A stretch of 6,825 nt of DNA. Source: Clostridia bacterium (GTDB lineage: Bacteria; Bacillota; Clostridia; Christensenellales; UBA1242). The translations under genes were made by a program, and so were the position numbers. Each line of letters starts with the position of its first letter. Position 1 is the stretch's first letter. This document shows positions 1 to 6,515 of this stretch, one piece after another. Under the pieces are notes generated by a model. The model did not search any database and had not been told where the DNA came from. It worked only from the letters and a program-made list of their open reading frames with translations. The DNA lies in the NCBI GenBank assembly GCA_017650795.1, contig JAGCEE010000057.1, forward strand, positions 1 through 6,825, read 5' to 3'.

Positions 1-64
1 AAATGTTTGCAAACAGCAAGAAAAACAATCACTATGCTCTGGCTATTTCTTGTATTCATAAATC

Positions 65-94
65 AAAAATCCACTATATTTTTATAGTGGATTT
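65..94 (-). terminator. Intrinsic terminator after ftsZ
   Basis: A perfect 12-bp inverted repeat (arms 67-78 and 83-94) encloses a 4-nt loop, 18 nt past the ftsZ stop codon. On the minus strand the stem is followed by a T-rich stretch that begins inside the stem base and continues as TTTTTGATTT, the usual form of a Rho-independent terminator. On the plus strand the hairpin is followed only by ATAATAATTT, so it would be a poor terminator for a convergent gene. It marks the end of the ftsAZ transcript. Confidence 0.85.
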
Positions 95-112
95 ATAATA
101 ATTTAAACTGTT

Positions 113-1342
113 TTATCTATGTTCTCTTAATTTTCTAAGATATGGAGGAATATCGGTATCATCTGGTACATCTAATCTAGAAGTTTGAACACCACCATTG
201 TTTGCATATGATACATTTTTATCATTTCTAAATCCAAGTCCACTTGGTTCCTGATTTTCTTGTGCTGATGCAGATGGCATTGCTCTTCCTATTGGAAAGC
301 CTTCGTATCTTCTATTAGAAAAATTGTTCACTGCCTCAACATTTTGTTTAACTTTGCTTAGGTTGTTTTTATCGTCACCAAATTGATTGTCGGCTGATTG
401 GAAACCTGTTGCAATAATTGTGATTTCTACTTCATCGTTAAGAGATTCATCAATTCCCGAACCAAATATAATATTACATTTTGAATCTACAACTTCTTTT
501 ACAAGGTCGGCTGCCTCATAAACTTCGTCTAATGCAAGGTCTAATCCGCCTTTAACATTTATAATTACACCAGTTGCACCCTCTATTGTTGTTTCTAGTA
601 ATGGACTAGATACAGCTTGACGAACTGCCTCAATGGTTTTGTTCTCGCCCTTAGACCTACCAATACCCATATGAGCAAGTCCTCTATTTTTCATAACTGT
701 TCTAACATCGGCAAAGTCTAGATTTATTAAGCTTGGAGTGACAATTAAGTCTGATATTCCTTGAATACCTTGACGAAGAACATCATCGGCATACATAAAT
801 GCCTCAATAATTGGAGTGCCCTTTGGTACAAGTTTTAATAGTTTATCATTTGGAATAATAACCAATGTATCAACATATTTCTTTAAGTTTTCTAGGCCTT
901 TTTCACAGTTATCTATTCTTGTTTGACCTTCAAAACCAAATGGTTTGGTGACTACTGCAATAGTTAAAATACCCATTTCTTTTGCTATTTGAGCAACTAC
1001 TGGTGCAGCACCTGTTCCTGTTCCACCACCCATTCCGGCTGTGATAAAAACTAAATCGCAGTCTTTAAGCATTTCTGATATGCTTGCTTTTGACTCCTCT
1101 GCTGCTTTTTGACCAACCTCTGGGTCGGCACCAGCACCAAGACCACGAGTAAGCTTTTCTCCTATTTGAAGTCTGTGTTCTGCCTTTGATAGTAAAAGTG
1201 CTTGTTTGTCTGTGTTAATTGCAACAAACTGTGCACTAGTAATGTTGGCATCTATCATTCTATTAACGGCATTATTTCCGCCACCACCAACACCAATTAC
1301 TTTTATGTTAGCAACTGCTCCTACATTTAAATTATTGTACAT
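113..1342 (-). CDS. ftsZ: Cell division protein FtsZ
   Basis: Tubulin-like GTPase that polymerises at mid-cell into the Z ring and recruits the division machinery. The 409-residue length is normal. Seen in the sequence: the N-terminal nucleotide-binding segment with GVGGGGNNAVNRM (residues 17-29); the GTP-binding signature GGGTGTG at 105-111; the T7 loop NLDFADVR at 207-214, whose D209 and D212 complete the active site of the next subunit in the filament; and the C-terminal polymerisation domain to about 315. A low-complexity Asn/Ser/Gln-rich linker (about 316-390) leads to the conserved C-terminal peptide DIPPYLRKLREHR, the docking site for FtsA and other ring partners. The ATG start is supported by AGGAG 8 nt upstream. 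The gene lies 13 nt after ftsA and ends 18 nt before a terminator, so it is the last gene of a two-gene unit. Nothing is missing or broken. Identification is secure from family motifs. Confidence 0.98.
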   Translation of the reverse strand: MYNNLNVGAVANIKVIGVGGGGNNAVNRMIDANITSAQFVAINTDKQALLLSKAEHRLQIGEKLTRGLGAGADPEVGQKAAEESKASISEMLKDCDLVFITAGMGGGTGTGAAPVVAQIAKEMGILTIAVVTKPFGFEGQTRIDNCEKGLENLKKYVDTLVIIPNDKLLKLVPKGTPIIEAFMYADDVLRQGIQGISDLIVTPSLINLDFADVRTVMKNRGLAHMGIGRSKGENKTIEAVRQAVSSPLLETTIEGATGVIINVKGGLDLALDEVYEAADLVKEVVDSKCNIIFGSGIDESLNDEVEITIIATGFQSADNQFGDDKNNLSKVKQNVEAVNNFSNRRYEGFPIGRAMPSASAQENQEPSGLGFRNDKNVSYANNGGVQTSRLDVPDDTDIPPYLRKLREHR

Positions 1343-1350
1343 CTTAATTA

Positions 1351-1355
1351 CTCCT
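1351..1355 (-). promoter_or_regulatory. ftsZ ribosome binding site abutting the ftsA stop
   Basis: On the minus strand the ftsA stop codon TAA is immediately followed by AGGAG, then 8 nt, then the ftsZ ATG. The binding site is therefore cleared only by ribosomes finishing ftsA, an arrangement compatible with translational coupling of the two division proteins. The coupling itself is inferred. Confidence 0.8.
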
Positions 1356-2531
1356 TTATCTTTTTGTTATTCTTTTTAATATTTTTAATATTATGTTTGT
1401 CTTGTGTTTTTGCTCTTGTGTTATTGCCATATTAAGCAATCCTAAACCGGCAGAAAAACTTGGTTTTGTGTACTGCAAACTTGGAGGTGATAAAATCTCT
1501 ATATTAACACCAAAAGTTTTTGATAAATAATCTCTAGCTCCCTTTATAAAGCATATTCCGCCGCCTGTCAAGTAAAATGGCATTTTATACAATTCTGCCT
1601 TATTTACTGAGGTTAAGCACTTATTTATAAGTGAGCATATCATATCTAACCTTGCAAAAACTATTTCATTTGCTTGTTGCATTGGTATTGGCACAACATT
1701 TGTATCTCGATGTATTTCATAACCATCGCCAAGTGCAGGAACAACAGATAAAACTATTTGTTTTTTTATTTCTTCTGCTTCTTTATATGATATTTTTAAA
1801 CATTCAGATAAATCGCTGGTCACTTGACCACCACCAACAGAAAAAGAACTAAGTAGTTTTAATCCATTTCCGTGCACAATGGAAACCGAAGTAGAAATGA
1901 AACCACAATCTACAACAATACAAGGAATGTCTCTTTTTTCTTGCGAAACAATGTATGTGTCTGTTGCAAGTGTTGCCGACAAATATTCTACAACACTAAT
2001 ACCAAAACTTCTAAGAGCAACGTTTATTTTGCTAATGAATGGTGTTTCTGCATAAATATAACTTATTTCGCCACTTATTCTTGTGCTCTTTTCTCCAACT
2101 GGGTTTAGCACTTTCCTTCCATCATCTAGCACAAAGTAAACTGGCGAACAACTAATCAAAACATAATTTGTGTTATCTTTTAATTCGTTTACTTTTTCAT
2201 AAATATCTAAAATATCATTTTCGGATATTTTTCGCCTTTCGCCAAAATTTTGAACAAATGTTTTATTCTTTATTATGCTAAAATCGGCAGGAACACCAAC
2301 AAATATCTTCTTAATGCTCTCTCCTGCATTTATTTCTGCCTTAGAAAGTGCACCAGAGATATCGTCATTTAATTTGTCTGGTTCTACAAATTCGCCATTA
2401 TAATATCCACTATATTCTGCCTCAAAAAAACCGGCAACTTTAAGAGTATCATTTATTCCCCTACAACCGATAAACACAGATACTTTGGATGTTCCTATGT
2501 CCATAACTGCGACATTTTGCGACTTTGACAA
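1356..2531 (-). CDS. ftsA: Cell division protein FtsA (TTG start)
   Basis: Actin-fold ATPase that anchors FtsZ filaments to the inner face of the membrane. With the start chosen here it has 391 residues, somewhat shorter than many FtsA proteins. Visible parts: phosphate-1 loop MDIGTSK at 10-16; the FtsA-specific 1C domain, roughly 78-155, including an ISCSPVYFVLDDG stretch and NPVGEK; phosphate-2 loop at 208-214; the SVGGGQVTSD segment near 231-240; the adenosine motif LTGGG at 321-325; and a C-terminal amphipathic basic helix (378-391, TNIILKILKRITKR) that matches a membrane-targeting sequence. The reading frame stays open to a TTG at 2550-2552, but no binding site precedes that codon. TTG at 2529-2531 has GTGGGGGA 7 nt upstream and gives an N-terminus (SKSQNVAVMDIG) typical of the family, so I prefer it. 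Unusual: in the phosphate-2 loop the usual glycine pair is Phe-Ile. The gene is first in the unit with ftsZ. Context and the 1C domain argue against MreB, DnaK or PilM. Confidence 0.92.
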   Translation of the reverse strand: MSKSQNVAVMDIGTSKVSVFIGCRGINDTLKVAGFFEAEYSGYYNGEFVEPDKLNDDISGALSKAEINAGESIKKIFVGVPADFSIIKNKTFVQNFGERRKISENDILDIYEKVNELKDNTNYVLISCSPVYFVLDDGRKVLNPVGEKSTRISGEISYIYAETPFISKINVALRSFGISVVEYLSATLATDTYIVSQEKRDIPCIVVDCGFISTSVSIVHGNGLKLLSSFSVGGGQVTSDLSECLKISYKEAEEIKKQIVLSVVPALGDGYEIHRDTNVVPIPMQQANEIVFARLDMICSLINKCLTSVNKAELYKMPFYLTGGGICFIKGARDYLSKTFGVNIEILSPPSLQYTKPSFSAGLGLLNMAITQEQKHKTNIILKILKRITKR

Positions 2532-2538
2532 CTTAAAA

Positions 2539-2546
2539 TCCCCCAC
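2539..2546 (-). promoter_or_regulatory. Probable ftsA ribosome binding site deciding a TTG start
   Basis: GTGGGGGA on the minus strand lies 7 nt before TTG at 2529-2531. It resembles the GGTGA end of the anti-Shine-Dalgarno complement and a GGxGG core rather than perfect AGGAGG. The only other candidates, TTG at 2550-2552 and GTG at 2544-2546, have no purine-rich site upstream, and the GTG overlaps this one. The site is imperfect, so the start call is moderate. Confidence 0.55.
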
Positions 2547-2563
2547 TTGCAAAAGTTTACTTT

Positions 2564-2610
2564 ATCTAATAGTTAAATATGCAAAATTTATGCATAAATA
2601 TTTATTAGAT
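2564..2610 (-). other. Imperfect stem-loop at the 5' end of the ftsAZ leader
   Basis: A 47-nt inverted repeat: outer arms 2564-2571 and 2603-2610 are perfectly complementary over 8 bp (ATCTAATA/TATTAGAT), and inner arms 2578-2582 and 2592-2596 over 5 bp (TATGC/GCATA) close a 9-nt loop, with 2-nt mismatched patches between. The predicted transcription start falls at about 2610, so the structure would sit at the very 5' end of the transcript, leaving the ribosome binding site unpaired. There is no T-run after it, so it is not a terminator. It may stabilise the mRNA or be a protein-binding palindrome; the role is inferred and the AT-rich background raises the chance of coincidence. Confidence 0.45.
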
Positions 2611-2616
2611 GTTATC

Positions 2617-2645
2617 ATTATACATAATATAATATTTCGTGTCAA
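2617..2645 (-). promoter_or_regulatory. Consensus sigma-A promoter of ftsAZ
   Basis: On the minus strand, TTGACA (2640-2645) and TATAAT (2617-2622) are separated by exactly 17 bp: both boxes and the spacing match the housekeeping sigma consensus perfectly. The DNA upstream of the -35 box is almost pure A/T and could act as an UP element. Transcription should start near 2610, giving a leader of about 78 nt before the ftsA TTG. The position, between the dnaB terminator and ftsA, makes it the obvious promoter of the ftsAZ unit. Confidence 0.9.
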
Positions 2646-2719
2646 CATAGATTTAAAAATATTTTAAGAAAATATATTTATTGTAAATAAATATTTATGT
2701 ATTTATGACCACATATTAC

Positions 2720-2752
2720 AAAAAGAGGCAACCAATTAAGTCGCCTCTTTTT
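2720..2752 (-). terminator. Intrinsic terminator after dnaB
   Basis: Arms 2720-2732 and 2740-2752 pair over 13 bp with a 7-nt loop, 16 nt past the dnaB stop codon. The core GAGGC/GCCTC is flanked by an A5/T5 pair, so the T-run is built into the 3' arm. The one non-Watson-Crick position is G-U in the minus-strand RNA but A-C in the plus-strand RNA, which supports action on the minus strand. It separates the dnaB transcript from the ftsAZ promoter. Confidence 0.92.
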
Positions 2753-2768
2753 ATTCATGTATTAAAAT

Positions 2769-4265
2769 TTAGTTGTCGTCCTCTGGATCAGAAGTGAATA
2801 AATCTTTAAGTTCGTCCATGTTATTTGCCTCTTCTTCTTCGGGAGGAATGTCGCCATAAGCATTGTCGTCTATTACTTTTATTCTATCTGCAACAACTCT
2901 TGTTTTTGGTATTATATCTTTATCAACAAATGTTGTATACTCACCAATCCATCTTAGTTTAATATCTTTTGATTCACCATTACGATGTTTTGCAATAGAT
3001 AATGTGCATATTCCTGGCTCATCTTCCGATGTGACATCATTATACATTTCTGGTTTATAAATAAATAGTACAATATCTGCATCTTGCTCTATTGAGCCTG
3101 ATTCTCTTAAATCTGAAAGTTGTGGTTTATGGTCACCCTTACGTTGATCTGGTGCTCTAGAAAGTTGTGAAAGCACCAAAATAGGAATATTTAATTCTCT
3201 AGCGGCAACTTTTAGTTCACGAGTCATTTGAGAAACTTCGTTTTGACGATTTTCGCTATCTTTTTTCTTGCCCGAGGTCATAAGTTGAAGATAGTCAATC
3301 ATAACAAGGTCAAGACCTTTTTCACGCTTTAATCTACGGCATTTGCCCAAAATTGACATTGGTGTATTTAATGGAGAATCGTCTATATAAATATCGGCAT
3401 CACTTAGTTTTTTATTAGCTTCCCAAAGACTTTTCCATTCTTCTGAATCCAAATTGCCCTTTAATGCTTTTGACATAGAAACAGATGCCACCGAGCAAAT
3501 AGCTCTTTGTGTTATTTCAAGTGCAGACATTTCTAGGTTAAAAACTGCACATTTCTTTTTTTGTTTAATTGCTACATTTGTAATAATATTCATTGCAAAA
3601 GATGTTTTTCCAACACCAGGACGAGCAGCAAGGAATATTAAATTTGAATTTTGAAGTCCGTTTGTGACCTCATCAAAATCTTTAAAACCGGTAGGTATGC
3701 CTCTTATTCCATTTTTATTTTTTGATAACATATCAAATTTGTTTATTACCTCGCCGGCTGGACCAGATATATGTTGCAGTTGTGTTTGCTCTTGTGTTTT
3801 ACCAATTTCAAAAATGCTATGTTCGGCAAATTCGATTGCTTTTGATTTATCGTCTGCTTCGTATGTGTTTTCTATTATGTCATTACATGATTTTATTATT
3901 GTTCTAAAAGATGAGTCTCTTTTTACTATTTCTAAGTAAGTATTGTAATTTGCTGTGCTTGGAAGAACGTTTGTAAGATTTGTTATGTATTCTATTCCAC
4001 CAACATCACCAAAAACTCCCTCTAATTCCAGTTCATCGGCTAGTGTGACTAAATCTATTACGATATTTTTTTTAAGTAAGTTTTGCATTGCTTCAAAAAT
4101 TGTTTTGTTTGCATTAGAATAAAAATCGTCTTTTGAAATGTCGTTAAGAATGCTATATGCAATTTCGTTATCCATAATACATGCAGCAAGCACTGCTTGC
4201 TCTGCCTCTATATTATGTGGCATAACATTTGTTGACCTTGTTTTTTTCTGCTCTTTTTTATCCAC
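2769..4265 (-). CDS. dnaB: Replicative DNA helicase DnaB (GTG start)
   Basis: Hexameric ATP-driven helicase that unwinds DNA at the replication fork and binds primase (named dnaC in Bacillus subtilis). Residues about 14-115 form the N-terminal helical domain that meets primase; after a linker to about 185 comes the RecA-like motor. Motor motifs: Walker A ARPGVGKT at 214-221 with K220; NLEMS with E245, the likely catalytic glutamate; Walker B VMIDYLQL with D324; LSQLSR with Q367 (motif H3); RESGSIEQDAD at 387-397; and the arginine-finger segment AKHRNG with R428. The 498-residue length is slightly long, explained by an acidic tail from about 466 (DDN...PPEEEEA...DPEDDN). No intein interrupts the Walker A or other conserved blocks. 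The GTG start has AGGAGA 6 nt upstream and lies 12 nt after the small membrane-protein gene, so the two are probably co-transcribed. A terminator follows. Loader and primase genes are not in the window. Confidence 0.97.
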   Translation of the reverse strand: MDKKEQKKTRSTNVMPHNIEAEQAVLAACIMDNEIAYSILNDISKDDFYSNANKTIFEAMQNLLKKNIVIDLVTLADELELEGVFGDVGGIEYITNLTNVLPSTANYNTYLEIVKRDSSFRTIIKSCNDIIENTYEADDKSKAIEFAEHSIFEIGKTQEQTQLQHISGPAGEVINKFDMLSKNKNGIRGIPTGFKDFDEVTNGLQNSNLIFLAARPGVGKTSFAMNIITNVAIKQKKKCAVFNLEMSALEITQRAICSVASVSMSKALKGNLDSEEWKSLWEANKKLSDADIYIDDSPLNTPMSILGKCRRLKREKGLDLVMIDYLQLMTSGKKKDSENRQNEVSQMTRELKVAARELNIPILVLSQLSRAPDQRKGDHKPQLSDLRESGSIEQDADIVLFIYKPEMYNDVTSEDEPGICTLSIAKHRNGESKDIKLRWIGEYTTFVDKDIIPKTRVVADRIKVIDDNAYGDIPPEEEEANNMDELKDLFTSDPEDDN

Positions 4266-4271
4266 AATGAA

Positions 4272-4277
4272 TCTCCT
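4272..4277 (-). promoter_or_regulatory. dnaB ribosome binding site, supports GTG start
   Basis: AGGAGA directly follows the stop codon TAA of the upstream gene on the minus strand and lies 6 nt before GTG at 4263-4265. The next in-frame ATG is 14 codons later, without a comparable site and closer to the conserved N-terminal block, so GTG is the start. The layout mirrors the ftsA-ftsZ junction and suggests coupled translation. Confidence 0.8.
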
Positions 4278-4529
4278 TTAATCTTTAAATGGGTCGAAGT
4301 TAGAAGTGCGCTTTTTTTCTTGTTTTTCTTTTCTCTTTAAATAAATTGCATATTCTAAAAGAAAAATAGCAATACCAACCAAAATTGTGCAAACAAAAAT
4401 TGCCCAAGTTGGAACATTTAATATGGTAAGTATAGTTGCAACAACTAGCATAAAAGGAAAAGCAATTAACAAAAGTATAAAAGCTCTTTTAACTAATAGT
4501 TTTGCATCATAAACGGAATTGTTGTTCAT
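4278..4529 (-). CDS. Unrecognised small protein with two membrane segments
   Basis: I do not recognise a family. The 83-residue product has a short polar N-terminus (about 1-14), a first hydrophobic segment at about 16-38 with a mid-segment proline (AFPFML), a short turn around NVPTW at 38-42, a second hydrophobic segment at about 43-64, and a highly basic tail (KRKEKQEKK, about 65-73) ending in SNFDPFKD. By the positive-inside rule the basic tail, and hence probably both ends, would be cytoplasmic, making a membrane hairpin. There is no cleavable signal peptide and no catalytic motif. Codon use resembles the neighbours, and the ATG is preceded by a GGGGA site only 3 nt away, which is tight. 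The stop codon is 12 nt before dnaB and a probable promoter lies just upstream, so it is likely the first gene of a unit with dnaB. A role in replication is only a guess from position; the gene itself is well supported by spacing and composition. Confidence 0.8.
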   Translation of the reverse strand: MNNNSVYDAKLLVKRAFILLLIAFPFMLVVATILTILNVPTWAIFVCTILVGIAIFLLEYAIYLKRKEKQEKKRTSNFDPFKD

Positions 4530-4549
4530 TTGTCCCCTTTTGTATTTTT

Positions 4550-4578
4550 ACTATATCAAAGTTTAGTAAAAAAGGCAA
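4550..4578 (-). promoter_or_regulatory. Probable promoter of the small membrane protein-dnaB unit
   Basis: On the minus strand, TTGCCT (4573-4578) and TATAGT (4550-4555) are 17 bp apart, matching the sigma-A consensus at 4 of 6 and 5 of 6 positions. The start would be near 4543, leaving a leader of only about 14 nt that still contains the ribosome binding site. No hairpin-plus-T terminator is visible between the typA stop and this promoter, so read-through from typA is also possible. Confidence 0.55.
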
Positions 4579-4606
4579 ATTTAATAATCAATTTTTGTTG
4601 TTATAT

Positions 4607-6448
4607 TTAATCAACAGAGATTTCGCCTCTCATGATTTTTCCACGTTCACGCATACGCATGTTGTGGTCTAAAATCTTTTTTCTCATTCTTATTGATTTT
4701 GGAGTCACTTCCAAATATTCGTCTGGTGCTAAAAATTCTATGCAATCTTCTAGGCTCATAATTCTTATAGGAACAAGCCTTAGTGCTTCATCTGCACCTG
4801 ATGAACGACAGTTGCTTAAATGCTTTGTTTTGCAAACGTTTACAACAATATCATCACCTTTCGGATTTTGCCCAACAACCATACCACCATAAACAGGAAC
4901 ACCAGCGCCAATAAACAAATCGCCTCTTTCCTGTGCATTAAATAATCCATACACAACGCTTTCGCCGGTTTCAAATGCAATAAGTGAGCCGTATTCCCTT
5001 GCATCTATTTCGCCCTTATATGGCTCGTAGTCATAGAAAACCGAACCCATTATTCCTTCGCCTTTTGTATCGGTTAAAAGCTCACTTTTAAATCCAAAAA
5101 GTCCACGTTCTGGAACATAGAATTCTAGTTTCATACGGCTTCCTTTTGGTGACATAGATATAAGTTCACCTTTTCTTACACCCATTTTGTTCATAATTGT
5201 ACCTACGCTATCGGCAGGAACATCAACGGTTAGTTTGTCTATTGGCTCACATTTAACACCATCTATTTCTTTAAATCTAACACGAGGGTTGCTAACTTGA
5301 AATTCATAGCCATCTCGCCTCATGTTTTCTATTAAAATGCTAAGGTGCATTTCGCCTCGCCCACAAACAGTGAATGCATCACTTGATTGTGTATCGTTTA
5401 CTCTTAAACTTAAATCTTTTACTGCTTCTTTATATAATCTATCTCTTAAATGTCTACTTGTGACATACTTTCCTTCTTTTCCAGCAAATGGAGAGTCATT
5501 AACCAAAAATGTCATTTCTACACTTGGCTCGGCAATTTTAACAAATTCTAATGGCTCTACTCTTTCTGGTGCACAGATTGTATCGCCAATCATAGTATCA
5601 TCAATTCCTGCAATAGAACATATATCTCCCATAGAAACTTCGTGTGTTTGGTTTCTTTTTAAGCCTTCAAAAGTGAATAATTGTACAATTTTGCCTTTAA
5701 CCTGTTTGTTTGGGTCATGATAATTGCATACAACAACATTATCTCCAACGTGGAATGTTCCACTCTCTACCTTTCCTATTGCTAATCTTCCAACATAGTC
5801 ATTTTGTTCGGCAGAAGAAATTAGCATTCTTGCAGGAGCACTTACATCGCCCTCTGGTGCAGGGATGTGATTTAAAATAGTTTCAAATAATGGAACAAAA
5901 TTGGTGCCCATTTCATCCGGATTTGTTGATGCAACACCCGTTCTGGCAGAAGCAAAAACGAATGGACTGTTTAGTTGGTCATCTGATGCATCTAAATCCA
6001 TTAAAAGTTCCAAAACTTCGTCTTGTACCTCGGCAATTCTTGCATCTGGTTTGTCTATTTTATTTACTACAACAATTACCTTTAATCCAAGTGCCAACGC
6101 TTTTTCTAGCACAAAACGTGTTTGTGGCATTGTTCCCTCATAAGCATCAACAACCAATAAAACGCCATCAACCATTTTGAGCACACGTTCTACCTCGCCA
6201 CCAAAATCGGCATGTCCTGGGGTGTCGATTATGTTGATTTTAACACCTTTATACTGACAACTTGTATTTTTTGATAAAATGGTAATTCCACGTTCTTTTT
6301 CTAGCGCATTAGAATCCATAACTCTATCTTCTACAACTTGGTTATCTCTAAAAACATTGCCTTGTTTTAACATTTCATTAACAAGACTTGTTTTGCCATG
6401 GTCAACGTGGGCTATAATTGCAATATTTCTTATCTTTTCGTTTTTCAT
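4607..6448 (-). CDS. typA: Ribosome-associated GTPase TypA/BipA
   Basis: Translational GTPase of the EF-G/LepA group that binds the ribosome; in studied bacteria it aids large-subunit assembly, growth at low temperature and stress responses. The length of 613 residues is typical. Domains: G domain about 1-200 with G1 AHVDHGKT (13-20), G2 RGIT (53-56), G3 DTPGHADF (75-82, catalytic His79), G4 NKID (129-132) and G5 SAR (167-169); beta-barrel domain II about 205-295; domain III about 305-390, including GRGEMHL; domain V about 400-480, with RKGE and ERGLFGF; and the TypA-specific C-terminal domain from about 480, with SNCRSSGADEALRL and VTPKSIRMRKKIL. This last domain, and the lack of an EF-G domain IV, separate it from EF-G, LepA and tetracycline-resistance ribosomal protection proteins. 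The ATG has AGAGGT 5 nt upstream. It has its own promoter and a hairpin-containing leader, downstream of a pyrophosphatase gene. No defects are seen. Confidence 0.97.
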   Translation of the reverse strand: MKNEKIRNIAIIAHVDHGKTSLVNEMLKQGNVFRDNQVVEDRVMDSNALEKERGITILSKNTSCQYKGVKINIIDTPGHADFGGEVERVLKMVDGVLLVVDAYEGTMPQTRFVLEKALALGLKVIVVVNKIDKPDARIAEVQDEVLELLMDLDASDDQLNSPFVFASARTGVASTNPDEMGTNFVPLFETILNHIPAPEGDVSAPARMLISSAEQNDYVGRLAIGKVESGTFHVGDNVVVCNYHDPNKQVKGKIVQLFTFEGLKRNQTHEVSMGDICSIAGIDDTMIGDTICAPERVEPLEFVKIAEPSVEMTFLVNDSPFAGKEGKYVTSRHLRDRLYKEAVKDLSLRVNDTQSSDAFTVCGRGEMHLSILIENMRRDGYEFQVSNPRVRFKEIDGVKCEPIDKLTVDVPADSVGTIMNKMGVRKGELISMSPKGSRMKLEFYVPERGLFGFKSELLTDTKGEGIMGSVFYDYEPYKGEIDAREYGSLIAFETGESVVYGLFNAQERGDLFIGAGVPVYGGMVVGQNPKGDDIVVNVCKTKHLSNCRSSGADEALRLVPIRIMSLEDCIEFLAPDEYLEVTPKSIRMRKKILDHNMRMRERGKIMRGEISVD

Positions 6449-6469
6449 AAATTACCTCTAATAGACTTT

Positions 6470-6498
6470 AAAAAGTTTTGGACAAAATATCCAAAACT
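6470..6498 (-). terminator. Terminator-like hairpin in the typA leader
   Basis: A perfect 9-bp stem (arms 6474-6482 and 6490-6498, AGTTTTGGA/TCCAAAACT) with a 7-nt loop is followed on the minus strand by a run of five T including the last stem base, then AAAG. It could be the terminator of the upstream pyrophosphatase gene, 92 nt past its stop, but it lies downstream of the proposed typA promoter, within the typA leader. It may therefore also attenuate typA or simply be leaky. The stem has only three G-C pairs and the T-run is short, so strength is uncertain. Confidence 0.55.
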
Positions 6499-6515
6499 AA
6501 ATTTTACAGGGTTGT

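Noticed and set aside
1..59. Minus-strand ATG-initiated frame (MNTRNSQSIVIVFLAV...) running off the left edge
   Set aside because: It begins 7 nt after the terminator stem with no ribosome binding site and only 19 codons are visible; not enough to call a gene.
1631..2108. Plus-strand open frames opposite ftsA (73 and 78 codons)
   Set aside because: They lie antisense within ftsA, have no ribosome binding sites, and their translations are low-complexity shadows of the ftsA codons.
2674..2694. Short AT-only inverted repeat (9-bp arms, 3-nt loop) upstream of the ftsAZ promoter
   Set aside because: Made almost only of A and T in an A/T-rich stretch, with no T-run placement that fits a terminator; likely chance, or at most part of an UP element.
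3454..3939. Plus-strand open frames opposite dnaB
   Set aside because: Antisense to the conserved DnaB motor and linker; no motifs and no initiation signals.
4590..4615. Possible typA terminator from TGTTG/CAACA pairing at its 3' end
   Set aside because: Only 5 bp with an 11-nt loop, overlapping the stop codon, and no T-run follows on the minus strand.
5322..6180. Plus-strand open frames of 80-132 codons opposite typA
   Set aside because: Entirely inside typA, which has complete conserved motifs on the other strand; the antisense products resemble no family.
4607..6448. Tetracycline-resistance ribosomal protection protein or EF-G
   Set aside because: The C-terminal domain and the length of 613 residues are those of TypA/BipA; the resistance proteins and EF-G are longer and carry domain IV.
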